This document shows positions 52,126-60,747 of a DNA stretch of 64,000 nt, piece by piece. This DNA is from JBNKFV01 sp050289485. GTDB taxonomy: Bacteria > Pseudomonadota > Gammaproteobacteria > Pseudomonadales > Cellvibrionaceae. The position numbers and the translations under genes were made by a program. The notes under the pieces were generated by a model. The model was not told the origin of the DNA. It searched no databases and worked only from the letters and a program-made list of their open reading frames with translations. Each line of letters starts with the position of its first letter. Position 1 is the first letter of the stretch. The stretch covers positions 326,054 to 390,053 of the forward strand of contig JBNKFV010000029.1 of assembly GCA_050289485.1 (NCBI GenBank), in the 5' to 3' direction.

Positions 52126-53652
52126 CTAGTGGCCGCTATCGTTCTCAATCCAGCCACAGGCACGCCCAACGCATTTGTTCCAGCCGTGTAGCAGTTGCTG
52201 TTGTTGTGCTTTGGGCATTTGGCGCTGCCAGTGTTGTTGTGCCTGCCAGTTTTCTCTCAGCGTGTCGCAGTCTTTCCAGAATTCGGTTGCCAGGCCTGCG
52301 GCGTAAGCCGCCCCCAATGCGGTGGTTTCAATCATGCTGGGGCGCACCACGGTGGCGTTGAGAATGTCGGCCTGAAACTGCATTAAAAAATTATTCACAC
52401 TCATGCCGCCGTCCACCCGCAATTCTGTAATCGCCATATTGGTGTCTTTGGTCATGGCTTCGATGACTTCATGTACTTGGTAGGCAATGGACTCCAGTGC
52501 AGCGCGAGCAATGTGTGCCCGATTGCTGAAGGCGGTAAGGCCGGTAATAGTGCCTCTGGCAGAGGGTTGCCAGCGTGGTGCAAACAGGCCGGAAAAGGCG
52601 GGTACAAAATAAACGTCGCCATTATTGCTAACCTCTCCCGCGAGTTTTTCTACCTCGCTGGTGGTGTTAATAATGCCCAATTGGTCGCGTAGCCATTGCA
52701 CCACCGAACCCGCTACCGCCACTGAGCCTTCCAGCGCGTAATGGGCAGGCTGATTGCCAAACTGGTAAGCTACGGTGCTGATCAATCCGCTTTTGGGTTT
52801 GGCGATGTGAGCGCCGGTATTCATCAGCAAAAAGCAGCCACTGCCGTACGTATTTTTTACTTCGCCGGGTGCAAAGCAGGTTTGCCCCACAAGGGCCGCT
52901 TGCTGGTCGCCCAGAATGCCGGCTAAAGGCACACCTTCAATGGGTGCGATGCGCGCTTCGGTGTAAACCTCGCTAGAGCTTCTTATGGCTGGTAGCACCG
53001 CCTTGGGTATGTCGAAGGCCTGCAGCAGGTCGTTGTCCCAGTCCAAGGTTTCAAGATTCATGAGTTGGGTGCGGCTGGCATTGGTAACGTCGGTAAGGTG
53101 TACGCCGCCGCTGGTGCCGCTGTTAGCGCCGCCAGAGAGATTCCATAACAGCCATGAATCGATGGTGCCAAACAAGATTTCGCCGTTTTCGGCTTTGGCG
53201 CGGGCTTGGGGAATGGTGTCGAGCAGCCACTTGAGCTTCAGTGAGCTAAAGTAGGTAGAAATGCGTAGCCCGGTTTTGTCGCAAAATTGTTCGTGTCCGC
53301 CTTCGGCTGCATATTCTTCCACCCAGGGGGCAACGCGAGTATCTTGCCAGACCAGTGCGTTGTATAGCGGTTTACCAGTTTCTCTGTCCCAGATGAGGGT
53401 GGTTTCGCGCTGGTTGGTAATGCCAATGGCAATCAAATCTTCTTTGCGAATATTGGCTTTGGACATCGCTTGGCCAATGACATCAACGGTGTTATGCCAG
53501 ATTTCTAGCGGATTGTGTTCTACCCAGCCAGGTTGTGGGCAGATCTGCTTATGCTCCTTTTGGGCCATGGCAACGCAGGCTCCATGCTGGTCGAGCAGCA
53601 TAAAGCGGGTGCTGGATGTTCCCTGGTCTATAGTGCCAATATACTTACTCAC
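52126..53652 (-). CDS. glpK: glycerol kinase
   Basis: A 508-residue FGGY-family kinase that phosphorylates glycerol to glycerol-3-phosphate. N-terminal phosphate-1 motif DQGTSSTRFMLLD, INQRETT-like substrate loop ITNQRETTLIWD, and LRVDGGMSVNNFLMQFQADI near the C-terminus all match GlpK. Divergent from the hydrolase/glpR/glpD operon, with a shared control region. Confidence 0.95.
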   Translation of the reverse strand: MSKYIGTIDQGTSSTRFMLLDQHGACVAMAQKEHKQICPQPGWVEHNPLEIWHNTVDVIGQAMSKANIRKEDLIAIGITNQRETTLIWDRETGKPLYNALVWQDTRVAPWVEEYAAEGGHEQFCDKTGLRISTYFSSLKLKWLLDTIPQARAKAENGEILFGTIDSWLLWNLSGGANSGTSGGVHLTDVTNASRTQLMNLETLDWDNDLLQAFDIPKAVLPAIRSSSEVYTEARIAPIEGVPLAGILGDQQAALVGQTCFAPGEVKNTYGSGCFLLMNTGAHIAKPKSGLISTVAYQFGNQPAHYALEGSVAVAGSVVQWLRDQLGIINTTSEVEKLAGEVSNNGDVYFVPAFSGLFAPRWQPSARGTITGLTAFSNRAHIARAALESIAYQVHEVIEAMTKDTNMAITELRVDGGMSVNNFLMQFQADILNATVVRPSMIETTALGAAYAAGLATEFWKDCDTLRENWQAQQHWQRQMPKAQQQQLLHGWNKCVGRACGWIENDSGH

Positions 53653-53714
53653 GAAGTCCCCAGTTATTGTTTTAATTTTTGGTCAGAAATAGAGGATTAA
53701 AGGAATTGAGATGT

Positions 53715-53840
53715 TCCTTTTGATCGAAACCGAAAATAAATTGTTCTAAATCGAAATTTTGGCTATCCTATCACGCGCTGATTTAGTGTCAATATTTCGT
53801 TTTAGTTATAAATTGCGACAATAGAATAAGAAATTTTCGC
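53715..53840. promoter_or_regulatory. candidate GlpR operator region
   Basis: Within the glpK / hydrolase divergent interval, GATCGAAACCGAAAAT (53722-53737), AAATCGAAATTTT (about 53748-53760), ATATTTCGTTTTAG (53792-53804) and AATTTTCGCTTT (53832-53843) repeat a TTTCG/CGAAA half-site like those bound by GlpR. The glpR gene lies in the controlled operon. The assignment is inferred from motif type and location. Confidence 0.5.
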
Positions 53841-53922
53841 TTTATTACTAAAATTGTTCGTGTTCGCGCGTAATGTTAATAGACTGTTTTGCCTCTACCG
53901 TGTGGGAGGTTTGGAGACGCTT

Positions 53923-55638
53923 ATGACTAATAATAAGAATGGCTTTCAAGGGCGCCTGTTGTGGCTTGGTATTGTGATTATGGTGCTGGGCTGCTGGCTG
54001 GCGGCTTCCATTCAAACTGCCGGTGGTATTCGCATACAAGATGTTCGGTTTACCGGTACCAATGGCACTGCCATGAGCGGCTTGCTCTATATTCCACCCA
54101 ATGCAACGGCTGAAACCCCCGCGCCTGGTGTGTTGGCGGTGCATGGGTACTTTAATTCCCGTGAGGCGCAAGACGGTTTTGCCATCGAGTTTTCGCGGCG
54201 TGGCTATGTTGTGCTGGCCATTGACCAGACCGGTCACGGCTATAGTGAGCCACCCGCGTTCGCCAATGCGTTTGGTGGTATTGATGGCCTTAAATATCTG
54301 CGTTCGTTGGATATCGTCGATAAAAACAATGTGGGGCTTGAAGGCCACAGTATGGGGGGCTGGACGGTTGTTAATGCAGCGGCTGCCATACCCGATGGTT
54401 ACAAAGCATTGGTGCTCGAAGGCTCAAGTACCGGTGCGCCTTATGCGCCAGAAGGCACCACGAGTTTTCCTCGTAATCTGGCAGTGGTGTTCAGCCGCTA
54501 CGACGAGTTTGCGGGCATTATGTGGGGTGTCGATAAGGCCACCAACGTAATCCATAGCGAGAAAATGCAGGCCGTTTTTGGTGCCGGTGACCCTATTGTG
54601 CCAGGCAAGGTGTATGGCTCAATGGAAGAGGGTAGCGCACGCGTGCTATACACCCCGGCAGGTACCCACCCCATGGACCATATTTATACGGTTGCCATTG
54701 GTCATGCGGTTGACTGGATGCAAAAAAATCTGGAGGGTGGCAAAACCATTCCCGCCGATGATCAGATCTGGTACTGGAAAGAAATTGGTACATTGATCGC
54801 GTTAGTCGGCTTTACCGTGTTTATTCTTGGGGTGTTGCGTGGTTTGTTAAACTTGCCTTACTTCGCCGTATTAAAAGGGCAGCCACAGGTTAGCTCGGTT
54901 AAGCGTGATGCCCGTTGGTGGATAACCCTGGCGGTGGGAACGTTGATTCCGGCCATTACGTTTTTACCGTTTTGCCGTTTGGGGGGCGACCTGATTCCTG
55001 TTAACGGAGTACTTTCGCAACAGTTTGTTAGCGAACTCTGTTTTTGGGTGCTACTGAATGTGGTGATTATTCTGAGCTTGGCGAAAGTGTTTCGCGCCCA
55101 GGCGGACCGCGCTATCGACCAAATCGTACCCTCTATCCTGTTGGCGGTTGGGGTATTTGCCATTGCTTATACAGCGGTTGCCATGGCTGATTTCTTCTTC
55201 GAAGTGGATTTTCGTATCTGGTTTATCGCCTTTAAAGTGATGAGTCATGCACAGCTCGCGGCCTTCCTGGTTTATCTGCTGCCTTTTGTCATTTTCTTTG
55301 TGGTGGTGTTGCGTTCATTGCATTCGGCACTGGCAGTGTCGACAGATAGTGTGGCTGTGCAATATCTGGCAAATATTGCGGCGCTGGCGTCTGGCTTTGT
55401 GGTGTTTTTACTGGTGCAATATGGACTACTTTTTTCTGGCCATCAGCCGCTGCTGTTCCATATGTTTGATCCCTTGCGGCTGATCGTTTCCATTAACTTT
55501 GTACCATTAATGATTTTTGTTGCTGTGGTGTCGACCTTCGCGTACCGACACACGGGCCGCTATCTGCCTGGTGCCCTCATATGTGCGGCCTTTGTTACCT
55601 GGTATGCAGTAGTTGGTCAAGCAATGCAAGGAGGATAA
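53923..55638 (+). CDS. membrane-fused alpha/beta hydrolase in the glp operon
   Basis: A 571-residue protein joining a hydrolase to a membrane domain. After an N-terminal helix (LWLGIVIMVLGCWLA), a hydrolase domain spans about residues 35-270: PGVLAVHGYFNSREAQDGFA, AIDQTGHGYSEP, nucleophile LEGHSMGGW near residue 142 and His in GTHPMDHIYT. The rest holds about seven hydrophobic helices. With glpR and glpD downstream it might hydrolyse a glycerol ester or lipid outside the cytoplasmic membrane to feed glycerol uptake; this is inference. ATG 53923 has TTGGAG upstream. Confidence 0.8.
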   Translation: MTNNKNGFQGRLLWLGIVIMVLGCWLAASIQTAGGIRIQDVRFTGTNGTAMSGLLYIPPNATAETPAPGVLAVHGYFNSREAQDGFAIEFSRRGYVVLAIDQTGHGYSEPPAFANAFGGIDGLKYLRSLDIVDKNNVGLEGHSMGGWTVVNAAAAIPDGYKALVLEGSSTGAPYAPEGTTSFPRNLAVVFSRYDEFAGIMWGVDKATNVIHSEKMQAVFGAGDPIVPGKVYGSMEEGSARVLYTPAGTHPMDHIYTVAIGHAVDWMQKNLEGGKTIPADDQIWYWKEIGTLIALVGFTVFILGVLRGLLNLPYFAVLKGQPQVSSVKRDARWWITLAVGTLIPAITFLPFCRLGGDLIPVNGVLSQQFVSELCFWVLLNVVIILSLAKVFRAQADRAIDQIVPSILLAVGVFAIAYTAVAMADFFFEVDFRIWFIAFKVMSHAQLAAFLVYLLPFVIFFVVVLRSLHSALAVSTDSVAVQYLANIAALASGFVVFLLVQYGLLFSGHQPLLFHMFDPLRLIVSINFVPLMIFVAVVSTFAYRHTGRYLPGALICAAFVTWYAVVGQAMQGG

Positions 55639-55645
55639 ACACCCT

Positions 55646-56446
55646 ATGTCTGCCACTGATCGTAAAACCAAAACTGCCGAAGCCCGCCATGCTGCCATTG
55701 TTACATTTGTCAGGCAGCAGGGTTTCGTGCCCATCGGCCAGTTGGCTGAACAGTTAAACGTCACCGTGCAGACGATTCGCCGAGATGTTAACCAGCTTTC
55801 CGACGAAGGCAAAATATCGCGTTTTCATGGCGGGGTGGGCTTGCCCTCAAGTGTAGAGAACATTGAGTACTCTGCGCGCAAAGGCTTGAACATGAGTGAA
55901 AAAAAACGCGTGGCCAAATTGGTTGCGCAACACATTGCCCCGCACTCGTCACTATTTATCAATATTGGTACCACCACAGAAACCGTCGCTCGCGAATTGC
56001 TGCAACATGAAGACCTACGGTTTATTACCAATAACCTGAATGTGGCAACCCTGTTGAATGCGCAGTCTGATTTTGAAGTGGTGGTGGCCGGTGGCAAGGT
56101 GCGCAGCCATGACGGTGGCATTGTGGGGCAAACCGCGAATGACATGATTTCGCAATTCAGGGTGGATTATGCCGTGATCGGTATCAGTGGTATCGACGAC
56201 GACGGCATATTGCTCGATTACGACCACGATGAAGTGCGAGCCACGCAAACCATTATCAGCAATGCGCGGCAGGTATTTTTGGTGGCTGATCACACAAAAT
56301 TTACTCGTCGGCCCATGGTGCGAGCAGGCTCGATTACGCAGGTGAGCGCACTGTTTACCGACCGCTTACCTCCGGAACCTATTGTAAAAATATTGAAGGC
56401 ACACAACGTGAAATTGCATGTGCCGGATAAGGAACCAACAGAATGA
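55646..56446 (+). CDS. glpR: DeoR-family repressor GlpR
   Basis: A 266-residue regulator: N-terminal helix-turn-helix FVPIGQLAEQLNVTVQTIRR and the sugar-phosphate sensor domain with FINIGTTTETVAREL and VIGISGIDDDGILLDYD. It should bind glycerol-3-phosphate and repress glp genes. Start ATG 55646 (MSATDRKTKT) with AGGAGG upstream is preferred over an upstream in-frame codon at 55613 within the hydrolase gene. Its end overlaps glpD by four bases. Confidence 0.92.
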   Translation: MSATDRKTKTAEARHAAIVTFVRQQGFVPIGQLAEQLNVTVQTIRRDVNQLSDEGKISRFHGGVGLPSSVENIEYSARKGLNMSEKKRVAKLVAQHIAPHSSLFINIGTTTETVARELLQHEDLRFITNNLNVATLLNAQSDFEVVVAGGKVRSHDGGIVGQTANDMISQFRVDYAVIGISGIDDDGILLDYDHDEVRATQTIISNARQVFLVADHTKFTRRPMVRAGSITQVSALFTDRLPPEPIVKILKAHNVKLHVPDKEPTE

Positions 56447-57960
56447 CACAGTGTTATGACCTACTCGTGATAGGCGGCGGTATCAATGGTGCCGGCATTG
56501 CCCGTGATGCCGTAGGCAGAGGTTTAAAGGTTGCTCTGGTTGAGCAGTCTGATATTGGCGCGGCCACCTCGTCGGCCAGTACCAAGTTAATTCACGGTGG
56601 CCTGCGTTATCTGGAATCTTATGAATTTCGTTTGGTGCGCGAATCACTCAACGAACGCGAGCTGTTGTTAAATATGGCACCGCATATTATCCACCCGATG
56701 GAATTTGTACTACCGCACCAGAAAACCTTGCGGCCGCGTTGGATGATACGGTTGGGTTTGTTCTTGTACGATCATATTGGTGGCCGTAAAAAATTGCCGG
56801 CGTCGCGTTCGATCAAGGTGGATGGTACCCAATATGGTAACGGCTTGAGTGCATCCATAAAACACGGCTTTGTCTATTCCGACTGCCGTGTAGACGACAG
56901 CCGCTTAACCCTGCTCAATGCCATGGGGGCTGCCAACCGAGGCGCGCTCATTATGCCACGCACACGTTTTATCGATGCAGAATATAATGGCGAGTATTGG
57001 ACTGCACGTTGCGAAAATACGGTAACCAGTGGGTTGTGTACCTTGCAGGCCAAGGTGATTGTGAATGCCGCTGGCCCTTGGGCCGGCACTGTGTCGCAAG
57101 CATTTAATGCAAAAGCATCGTTACGCCTGGTAAAAGGCAGCCACATCGTGGTGCCTAAACTGTATGAGGGTGAGCACGCACTATTGTTGCAAAATACCGA
57201 TGGCCGTGTGGTGTTTAGCATTCCCTATCAAAGTGACTATACCCTGATCGGTACCACTGACGAATCGTTCACCGGTGATGCCGCAAAAGCATCCATTTCT
57301 GCTGAAGAAACACAGTACTTGTGTGATGCCGTAAACCAGTATTTTACCAAAACCACAACGCCTGACGATGTGGTATGGACCTACGCTGGTGTGCGCCCAT
57401 TGTGGGATGACGAAGCACAAAGCAATAATTCAAAAGTGACCCGCGACTATCATTTAGAAATGTTGCGAACCCCGGGGCCACTGCTTAATGTATTTGGTGG
57501 CAAGATTACCACCTACCGCTGCTTGGCCGAGTCGGTGATGGAGCGGCTGGAGAGTGTACTCTCGTTTGATCACCATTCATGGACAGCTACCGAGTGCTTG
57601 CCGGGTGGCGATGTTGCCGCCGATGATTTCAATCGTTTTGTCGAGTCTGTAGCTGAGCGCTGGCCGTTTTTATCTGCAGCGTTGGTGAAACGCTTAGCCT
57701 GTACTTATGGTACCCGCGTAGACATGATTCTTGGGCATGCAACAAGCATGGCTGATTTGGGCCATGACTTTGGCGCGGAGCTAACCGAAGCAGAAGTGCG
57801 TTATCTGCAGGAACACGAATGGGCGATGACCGTAGAGGATGTTATCTGGCGCAGAACCAAGCTCGGCTTACAGCAAGACAAGCTCGACCTAGTAGCGTTG
57901 GGAAAACTGTTGCAAAGCAATGCGGAAAAACTGCCAAGTAGCGCTGCATCTGCCGGTTAA
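56443..57960 (+). CDS. glpD: aerobic glycerol-3-phosphate dehydrogenase
   Basis: A 505-residue FAD-dependent enzyme at the membrane that oxidises glycerol-3-phosphate to dihydroxyacetone phosphate and passes electrons to quinone. FAD-binding LLVIGGGINGAGIARDAVGR lies at the N-terminus, STKLIHGGLRYLE follows, and the C-terminal domain ends with VEDVIWRRTKLGL. The ATGA overlap with glpR indicates coupling. Confidence 0.95.
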   Translation: MTQCYDLLVIGGGINGAGIARDAVGRGLKVALVEQSDIGAATSSASTKLIHGGLRYLESYEFRLVRESLNERELLLNMAPHIIHPMEFVLPHQKTLRPRWMIRLGLFLYDHIGGRKKLPASRSIKVDGTQYGNGLSASIKHGFVYSDCRVDDSRLTLLNAMGAANRGALIMPRTRFIDAEYNGEYWTARCENTVTSGLCTLQAKVIVNAAGPWAGTVSQAFNAKASLRLVKGSHIVVPKLYEGEHALLLQNTDGRVVFSIPYQSDYTLIGTTDESFTGDAAKASISAEETQYLCDAVNQYFTKTTTPDDVVWTYAGVRPLWDDEAQSNNSKVTRDYHLEMLRTPGPLLNVFGGKITTYRCLAESVMERLESVLSFDHHSWTATECLPGGDVAADDFNRFVESVAERWPFLSAALVKRLACTYGTRVDMILGHATSMADLGHDFGAELTEAEVRYLQEHEWAMTVEDVIWRRTKLGLQQDKLDLVALGKLLQSNAEKLPSSAASAG

Positions 57961-57972
57961 TAAACTAACAAG

Positions 57973-58041
57973 CTACTAATTAGTAGAGCATCATAGAATC
58001 AGCCAACCTGCGGGCAAATTCGGCATTTGTCTCGCAGGTTG
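57973..58041. terminator. hairpins after glpD
   Basis: CTACTAATTAGTAG is a perfect palindrome at 57973-57986, and CAACCTGCG/CGCAGGTTG pair at 58004-58012 and 58033-58041. T-runs are lacking, so the terminator role is tentative. Confidence 0.45.
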
Positions 58042-58219
58042 CTTGAAACAGGCTCAGCATCAAAAATACACCCAGTACGCTTAGATACCCCCTGCCTTAC
58101 GTACCCTCTATTAACCTTAAAATATACCTTTCCAGCAGAATCGTTTAGATACGCCAGAACTTTGTGTATTTATACAGTATATTTGGAAAACAACTATTTT
58201 AATGCGCATTTGTCTGGTA

Positions 58220-58288
58220 ATGGCAGGTAAAATTTGCTCAATTTTTCGATTAGTGCTAAAAAGTAATCCTTACCTTTCAACGGGTTAG
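58220..58288 (+). CDS. micro-ORF1 of module C (22 codons)
   Basis: Reads MAGKICSIFRLVLKSNPYLS then TG-stop, the same length as micro-ORF1 of module B with mostly conservative changes. Translation is unproven. Confidence 0.4.
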   Translation: MAGKICSIFRLVLKSNPYLSTG

Positions 58289-58371
58289 TCAAACCCTTGC
58301 CTGAAATAATGCGCAAAGGGAAGCAGAAAAACGCGCAGGCTCGTTTTTCCAGAACGAAGGAATGCTCCATC

Positions 58372-58464
58372 ATGAGTAAATCTTTTTTAAATCAAATAGA
58401 TAGTCTGAAAATGGTGCGTATTGTTGAAAAGCGAAAATGCACATGCTCATTAACAATATATTAA
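58372..58464 (+). CDS. micro-ORF2 of module C (30 codons)
   Basis: Starts MSKSFLNQIDSLKMVRIVEK and ends KCTCSLTIY. GAAGGA lies upstream. The stop is eight bases before the start of the next gene, so it may be a coupled leader peptide. Confidence 0.45.
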   Translation: MSKSFLNQIDSLKMVRIVEKRKCTCSLTIY

Positions 58465-58472
58465 GTGTAACT

Positions 58473-58856
58473 ATGAAAGCAGTACTAATCATTGCTGCTC
58501 TTATTCCCGCTCTTGCTTATGGAGAGAACGTTAGTGTAAAAACAGAGCTTGCTAAGCTCGTGGAAGATGCTGTGGTGGCACAAGATGTTGATATAAATAT
58601 TCCACCTAATACAGCCAAGGAAACTTCGCTAGAAATCAGCAGTGTAAATGGCGTCTCAGTATGCGCTAAAGAGGCAGAGGGGCATGTTAAGGCATTGCAA
58701 AACGAATTTACTAAGTCTGAGTATCTAAGGCTCACTTACAGTATATATGGAGCGTATCTTAAAACCGGCGATGGTATTAAATATCTACCGCCCGAAACAG
58801 AGAATCTTAAAAACTCCATAGGCGACTGTACCAATATTTATGTGTCAGTTTACTAA
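58473..58856 (+). CDS. hypothetical secreted protein
   Basis: A 127-residue protein with a signal peptide MKAVLIIAALIPALAYG and a mature part of no recognised family holding two cysteines (VCAKEA and DCTNIY). ATG 58473 follows micro-ORF2 of module C by eight bases; an in-frame ATG at 58443 would lengthen it without a better signal. Confidence 0.65.
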   Translation: MKAVLIIAALIPALAYGENVSVKTELAKLVEDAVVAQDVDINIPPNTAKETSLEISSVNGVSVCAKEAEGHVKALQNEFTKSEYLRLTYSIYGAYLKTGDGIKYLPPETENLKNSIGDCTNIYVSVY

Positions 58857-58857
58857 A

Positions 58858-58930
58858 CACGTAACAAGCAAAGGCAGCAACGCCCTGCAGGCTGGATACG
58901 CTAACGCGCCGCTGCTATGAGTGTTATGTT
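58858..58930 (+). other. attC site after the secreted protein gene
   Basis: Left core CACGTAAC, right core GTTATGTT. The arms AGGCAGC and GCTGCT pair near the base, and an inner GCGTTNNGCG-like stretch pairs further in. 73 bp. Confidence 0.7.
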
Positions 58931-58952
58931 TTCTAGAAAGCAGTAGAGATTA

Positions 58953-59294
58953 ATGGCGTACGATGAAGGATTAGCAGAAAGGATGAGCAGTTATTTTGAG
59001 GGTCGCCCCGATGTTCAGACAAAAAGAATGTTTGGCGGTTTATGTTTTATGGTATCTGATCACATGTGCTGTGGCATAGTAAAAGATACTTTAATGGCAA
59101 GAGTTGGCCCTGAAAATTATCGGGAATGCCTCAGTAAAAAGTATGCTAAGGAAATGGATTTTACAGGGAAACCTATGAAAGGTATGGTTTATGTCTCTCC
59201 AGAAGGTATAGAAGACGATTCCGAATTGGAAAGCTGGATCAGAATTTGTGAATCATTTGTTAAATCACTTCCACCCAAAAAACCGAAAACATAA
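58953..59294 (+). CDS. TfoX/Sxy N-terminal domain protein
   Basis: A 113-residue protein with the TfoX N-terminal domain alone: MAYDEGLAERMSSYF, KRMFGGLCFMVSDHMCCGI and MKGMVYVSPEGIEDD. Such stand-alone domains occur widely and are not shown to regulate competence. Located between two attC-like sites. Confidence 0.88.
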   Translation: MAYDEGLAERMSSYFEGRPDVQTKRMFGGLCFMVSDHMCCGIVKDTLMARVGPENYRECLSKKYAKEMDFTGKPMKGMVYVSPEGIEDDSELESWIRICESFVKSLPPKKPKT

Positions 59295-59329
59295 CAAGGT
59301 GGTGTTATTCGCTGTTGCGGGCGTTATGC
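59288..59329 (+). other. short attC-like site before the ZIP gene
   Basis: Left core AACATAAC, right core GCGTTATGC, only 42 bp apart, so the stem is shorter than usual. Possibly deleted inside. Confidence 0.55.
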
Positions 59330-59347
59330 AATCCACATGGAAAGATC

Positions 59348-60061
59348 GTGAATAACCTGGTAATCCTTGTTGCGCTCACATTTGTAGCCGGATTGGCTAT
59401 GCCTTTTGGTGCGTTTCTCGCTATCATCGGAAAATTCAAGTCACGATTGCTTGAGGCAGAATTTAGTCACAGCATCATGGCATTTGGTGGCGGCGCTCTA
59501 CTATCTGCTGTGGCGCTCGTATTAGTTCCTTATGGTATTTCCAAGCTTGATCCGTTGATAGCCTCTACTTGCCTCATGGGTGGTGGACTCATTTTCATGG
59601 TGCTTGATATTTATCTCCTGAAACTGAAGACACCAGCCAGTCAAGTCGTGGCAATGCTTCTTGATTTCATCCCTGAATCAATAGCGCTTGGAACTGCATT
59701 TGCAATCGGAAGTACAGACGCGTTTTTGCTTGCGGCGCTAATTGCATTGCAAAACATTCCAGAGGGATTTAATGCATATCGCGAGTTGAACAGCGCTTAT
59801 AATTTCGGTCCTAAAAAAATTATGCTTATCTTCTTTTTGATGGCATTTCTGGGTCCTGTTTCCGGGGTGTCGAGCTACCTGTGGTTACAAGACCAAACGA
59901 TTACCATTGCTGTTATTGTGCTTGTGGCTTCTGGAGGTATTCTGTATTCCGTATTTCAAGATATCGCCCCCAGAGTAAAACTTGCGAAACACTGGGCTCC
60001 CCCGATGGGAGCGGTGCTAGGGTTCGTGCTTGGGATGGTTGGGGTGATGGTAATCAGATGA
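59348..60061 (+). CDS. ZIP-family metal transporter
   Basis: A 237-residue membrane protein with about eight helices. ZIP metal-site helices are recognisable as LLDFIPESIALGTAFAIG and LIALQNIPEGFNAYREL, with the His of the classical HNxPEG replaced by Gln. The final helix pair contains PPMGAVLGFVLGMVGVM. Start GTG 59348 with GGAAAG upstream is preferred; a TTG at 59315 lies inside the attC site. It may carry zinc or another divalent metal. Confidence 0.8.
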   Translation: MNNLVILVALTFVAGLAMPFGAFLAIIGKFKSRLLEAEFSHSIMAFGGGALLSAVALVLVPYGISKLDPLIASTCLMGGGLIFMVLDIYLLKLKTPASQVVAMLLDFIPESIALGTAFAIGSTDAFLLAALIALQNIPEGFNAYRELNSAYNFGPKKIMLIFFLMAFLGPVSGVSSYLWLQDQTITIAVIVLVASGGILYSVFQDIAPRVKLAKHWAPPMGAVLGFVLGMVGVMVIR

Positions 60062-60220
60062 TCGGCATAAATTAAAGGGGGTAGACCTCTTTTATTCATG
60101 TCATTTAATACATGGAATATTGGATAAAGAGCTGGCGGGTAGCGGTGGTTTTAAAAAACATTACATCGGACAATACACCTATGAAAATTCAGGGGCGTTT
60201 TAATTGAAAAATTTAAAAAA

Positions 60221-60303
60221 ATATAACAAAAAAACCAAGTCGGCGCTGAAAGGCGAGCCTAGGCGCGGCGAAAGATGCCGCGCCCTTGTTTTTGGCGTTA
60301 AGC
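60221..60303 (+). other. attC site after the ZIP gene
   Basis: Left core ATATAAC, right core GCGTTAAGC. CAAAAAAACCAAG pairs with CTTGTTTTTGG with an unpaired C, and GGCGCGGC pairs perfectly with GCCGCGCC (60262-60269 with 60277-60284). Clear attC architecture. Confidence 0.8.
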
Positions 60304-60312
60304 AATACCATT

Positions 60313-60747
60313 ATGAAATCTAATACTAGTAAATACACATATAAATCATTCGCGATATTAACGGTATTTTCGATAATATTATGGTTGCTAAGCCATTTTC
60401 ACTACTTTGTCGCGAGTACGCAAGCTTACTCTGGTAATGCAACAGAGCTATTGGCAGTTAAAGGTAATTTAATTTATTTTTACTTTAATAATTACGAGGG
60501 AAATAAACCGAAACAGACCACGACGATACGTTTTGTTTCTAGGAATTCGCAGATGGGACGTCGATTATCAGTAGAGTTTGATTTTACTAAACTGGAAAGT
60601 TTTCAAAATCAGCTAGGCTTTGTTTCAATAAAAGATTCCAAAAATATGGTTTATGGTAACTTGTCAGTCATTAGTGTTCCCATTTGGTTGTTTAGTATTG
60701 TTTTTATAATTTTTTCGATCCTTTTCAAAAGAATGCAAAATGATTAG
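60313..60747 (+). CDS. hypothetical membrane protein
   Basis: A 144-residue protein of no recognised family with one hydrophobic helix near each end (FAILTVFSIILWLLSHF and VPIWLFSIVFIIFSILF) and a soluble middle, so both ends probably face the cytoplasm. Its last eight bases overlap the next gene. Confidence 0.65.
   Translation: MKSNTSKYTYKSFAILTVFSIILWLLSHFHYFVASTQAYSGNATELLAVKGNLIYFYFNNYEGNKPKQTTTIRFVSRNSQMGRRLSVEFDFTKLESFQNQLGFVSIKDSKNMVYGNLSVISVPIWLFSIVFIIFSILFKRMQND

Larger units (their letters stand above)
58163..58464 (+). repeat. micro-ORF module, copy C
   Basis: Same order as copies A and B. It contains TTATACAGTATATTT (near 58171), micro-ORF1 (58220-58288), an AATCC/GGGTT pairing, the imperfect hairpin at 58323-58352 in which AAAAACG pairs with CGTTTTT, ACGAAGGAATG, and micro-ORF2 (58372-58464). 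It stands at the head of cassette array II. A partial LexA-like box TTGTGTATTTATACAG lies at 58162-58177. Confidence 0.75.
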
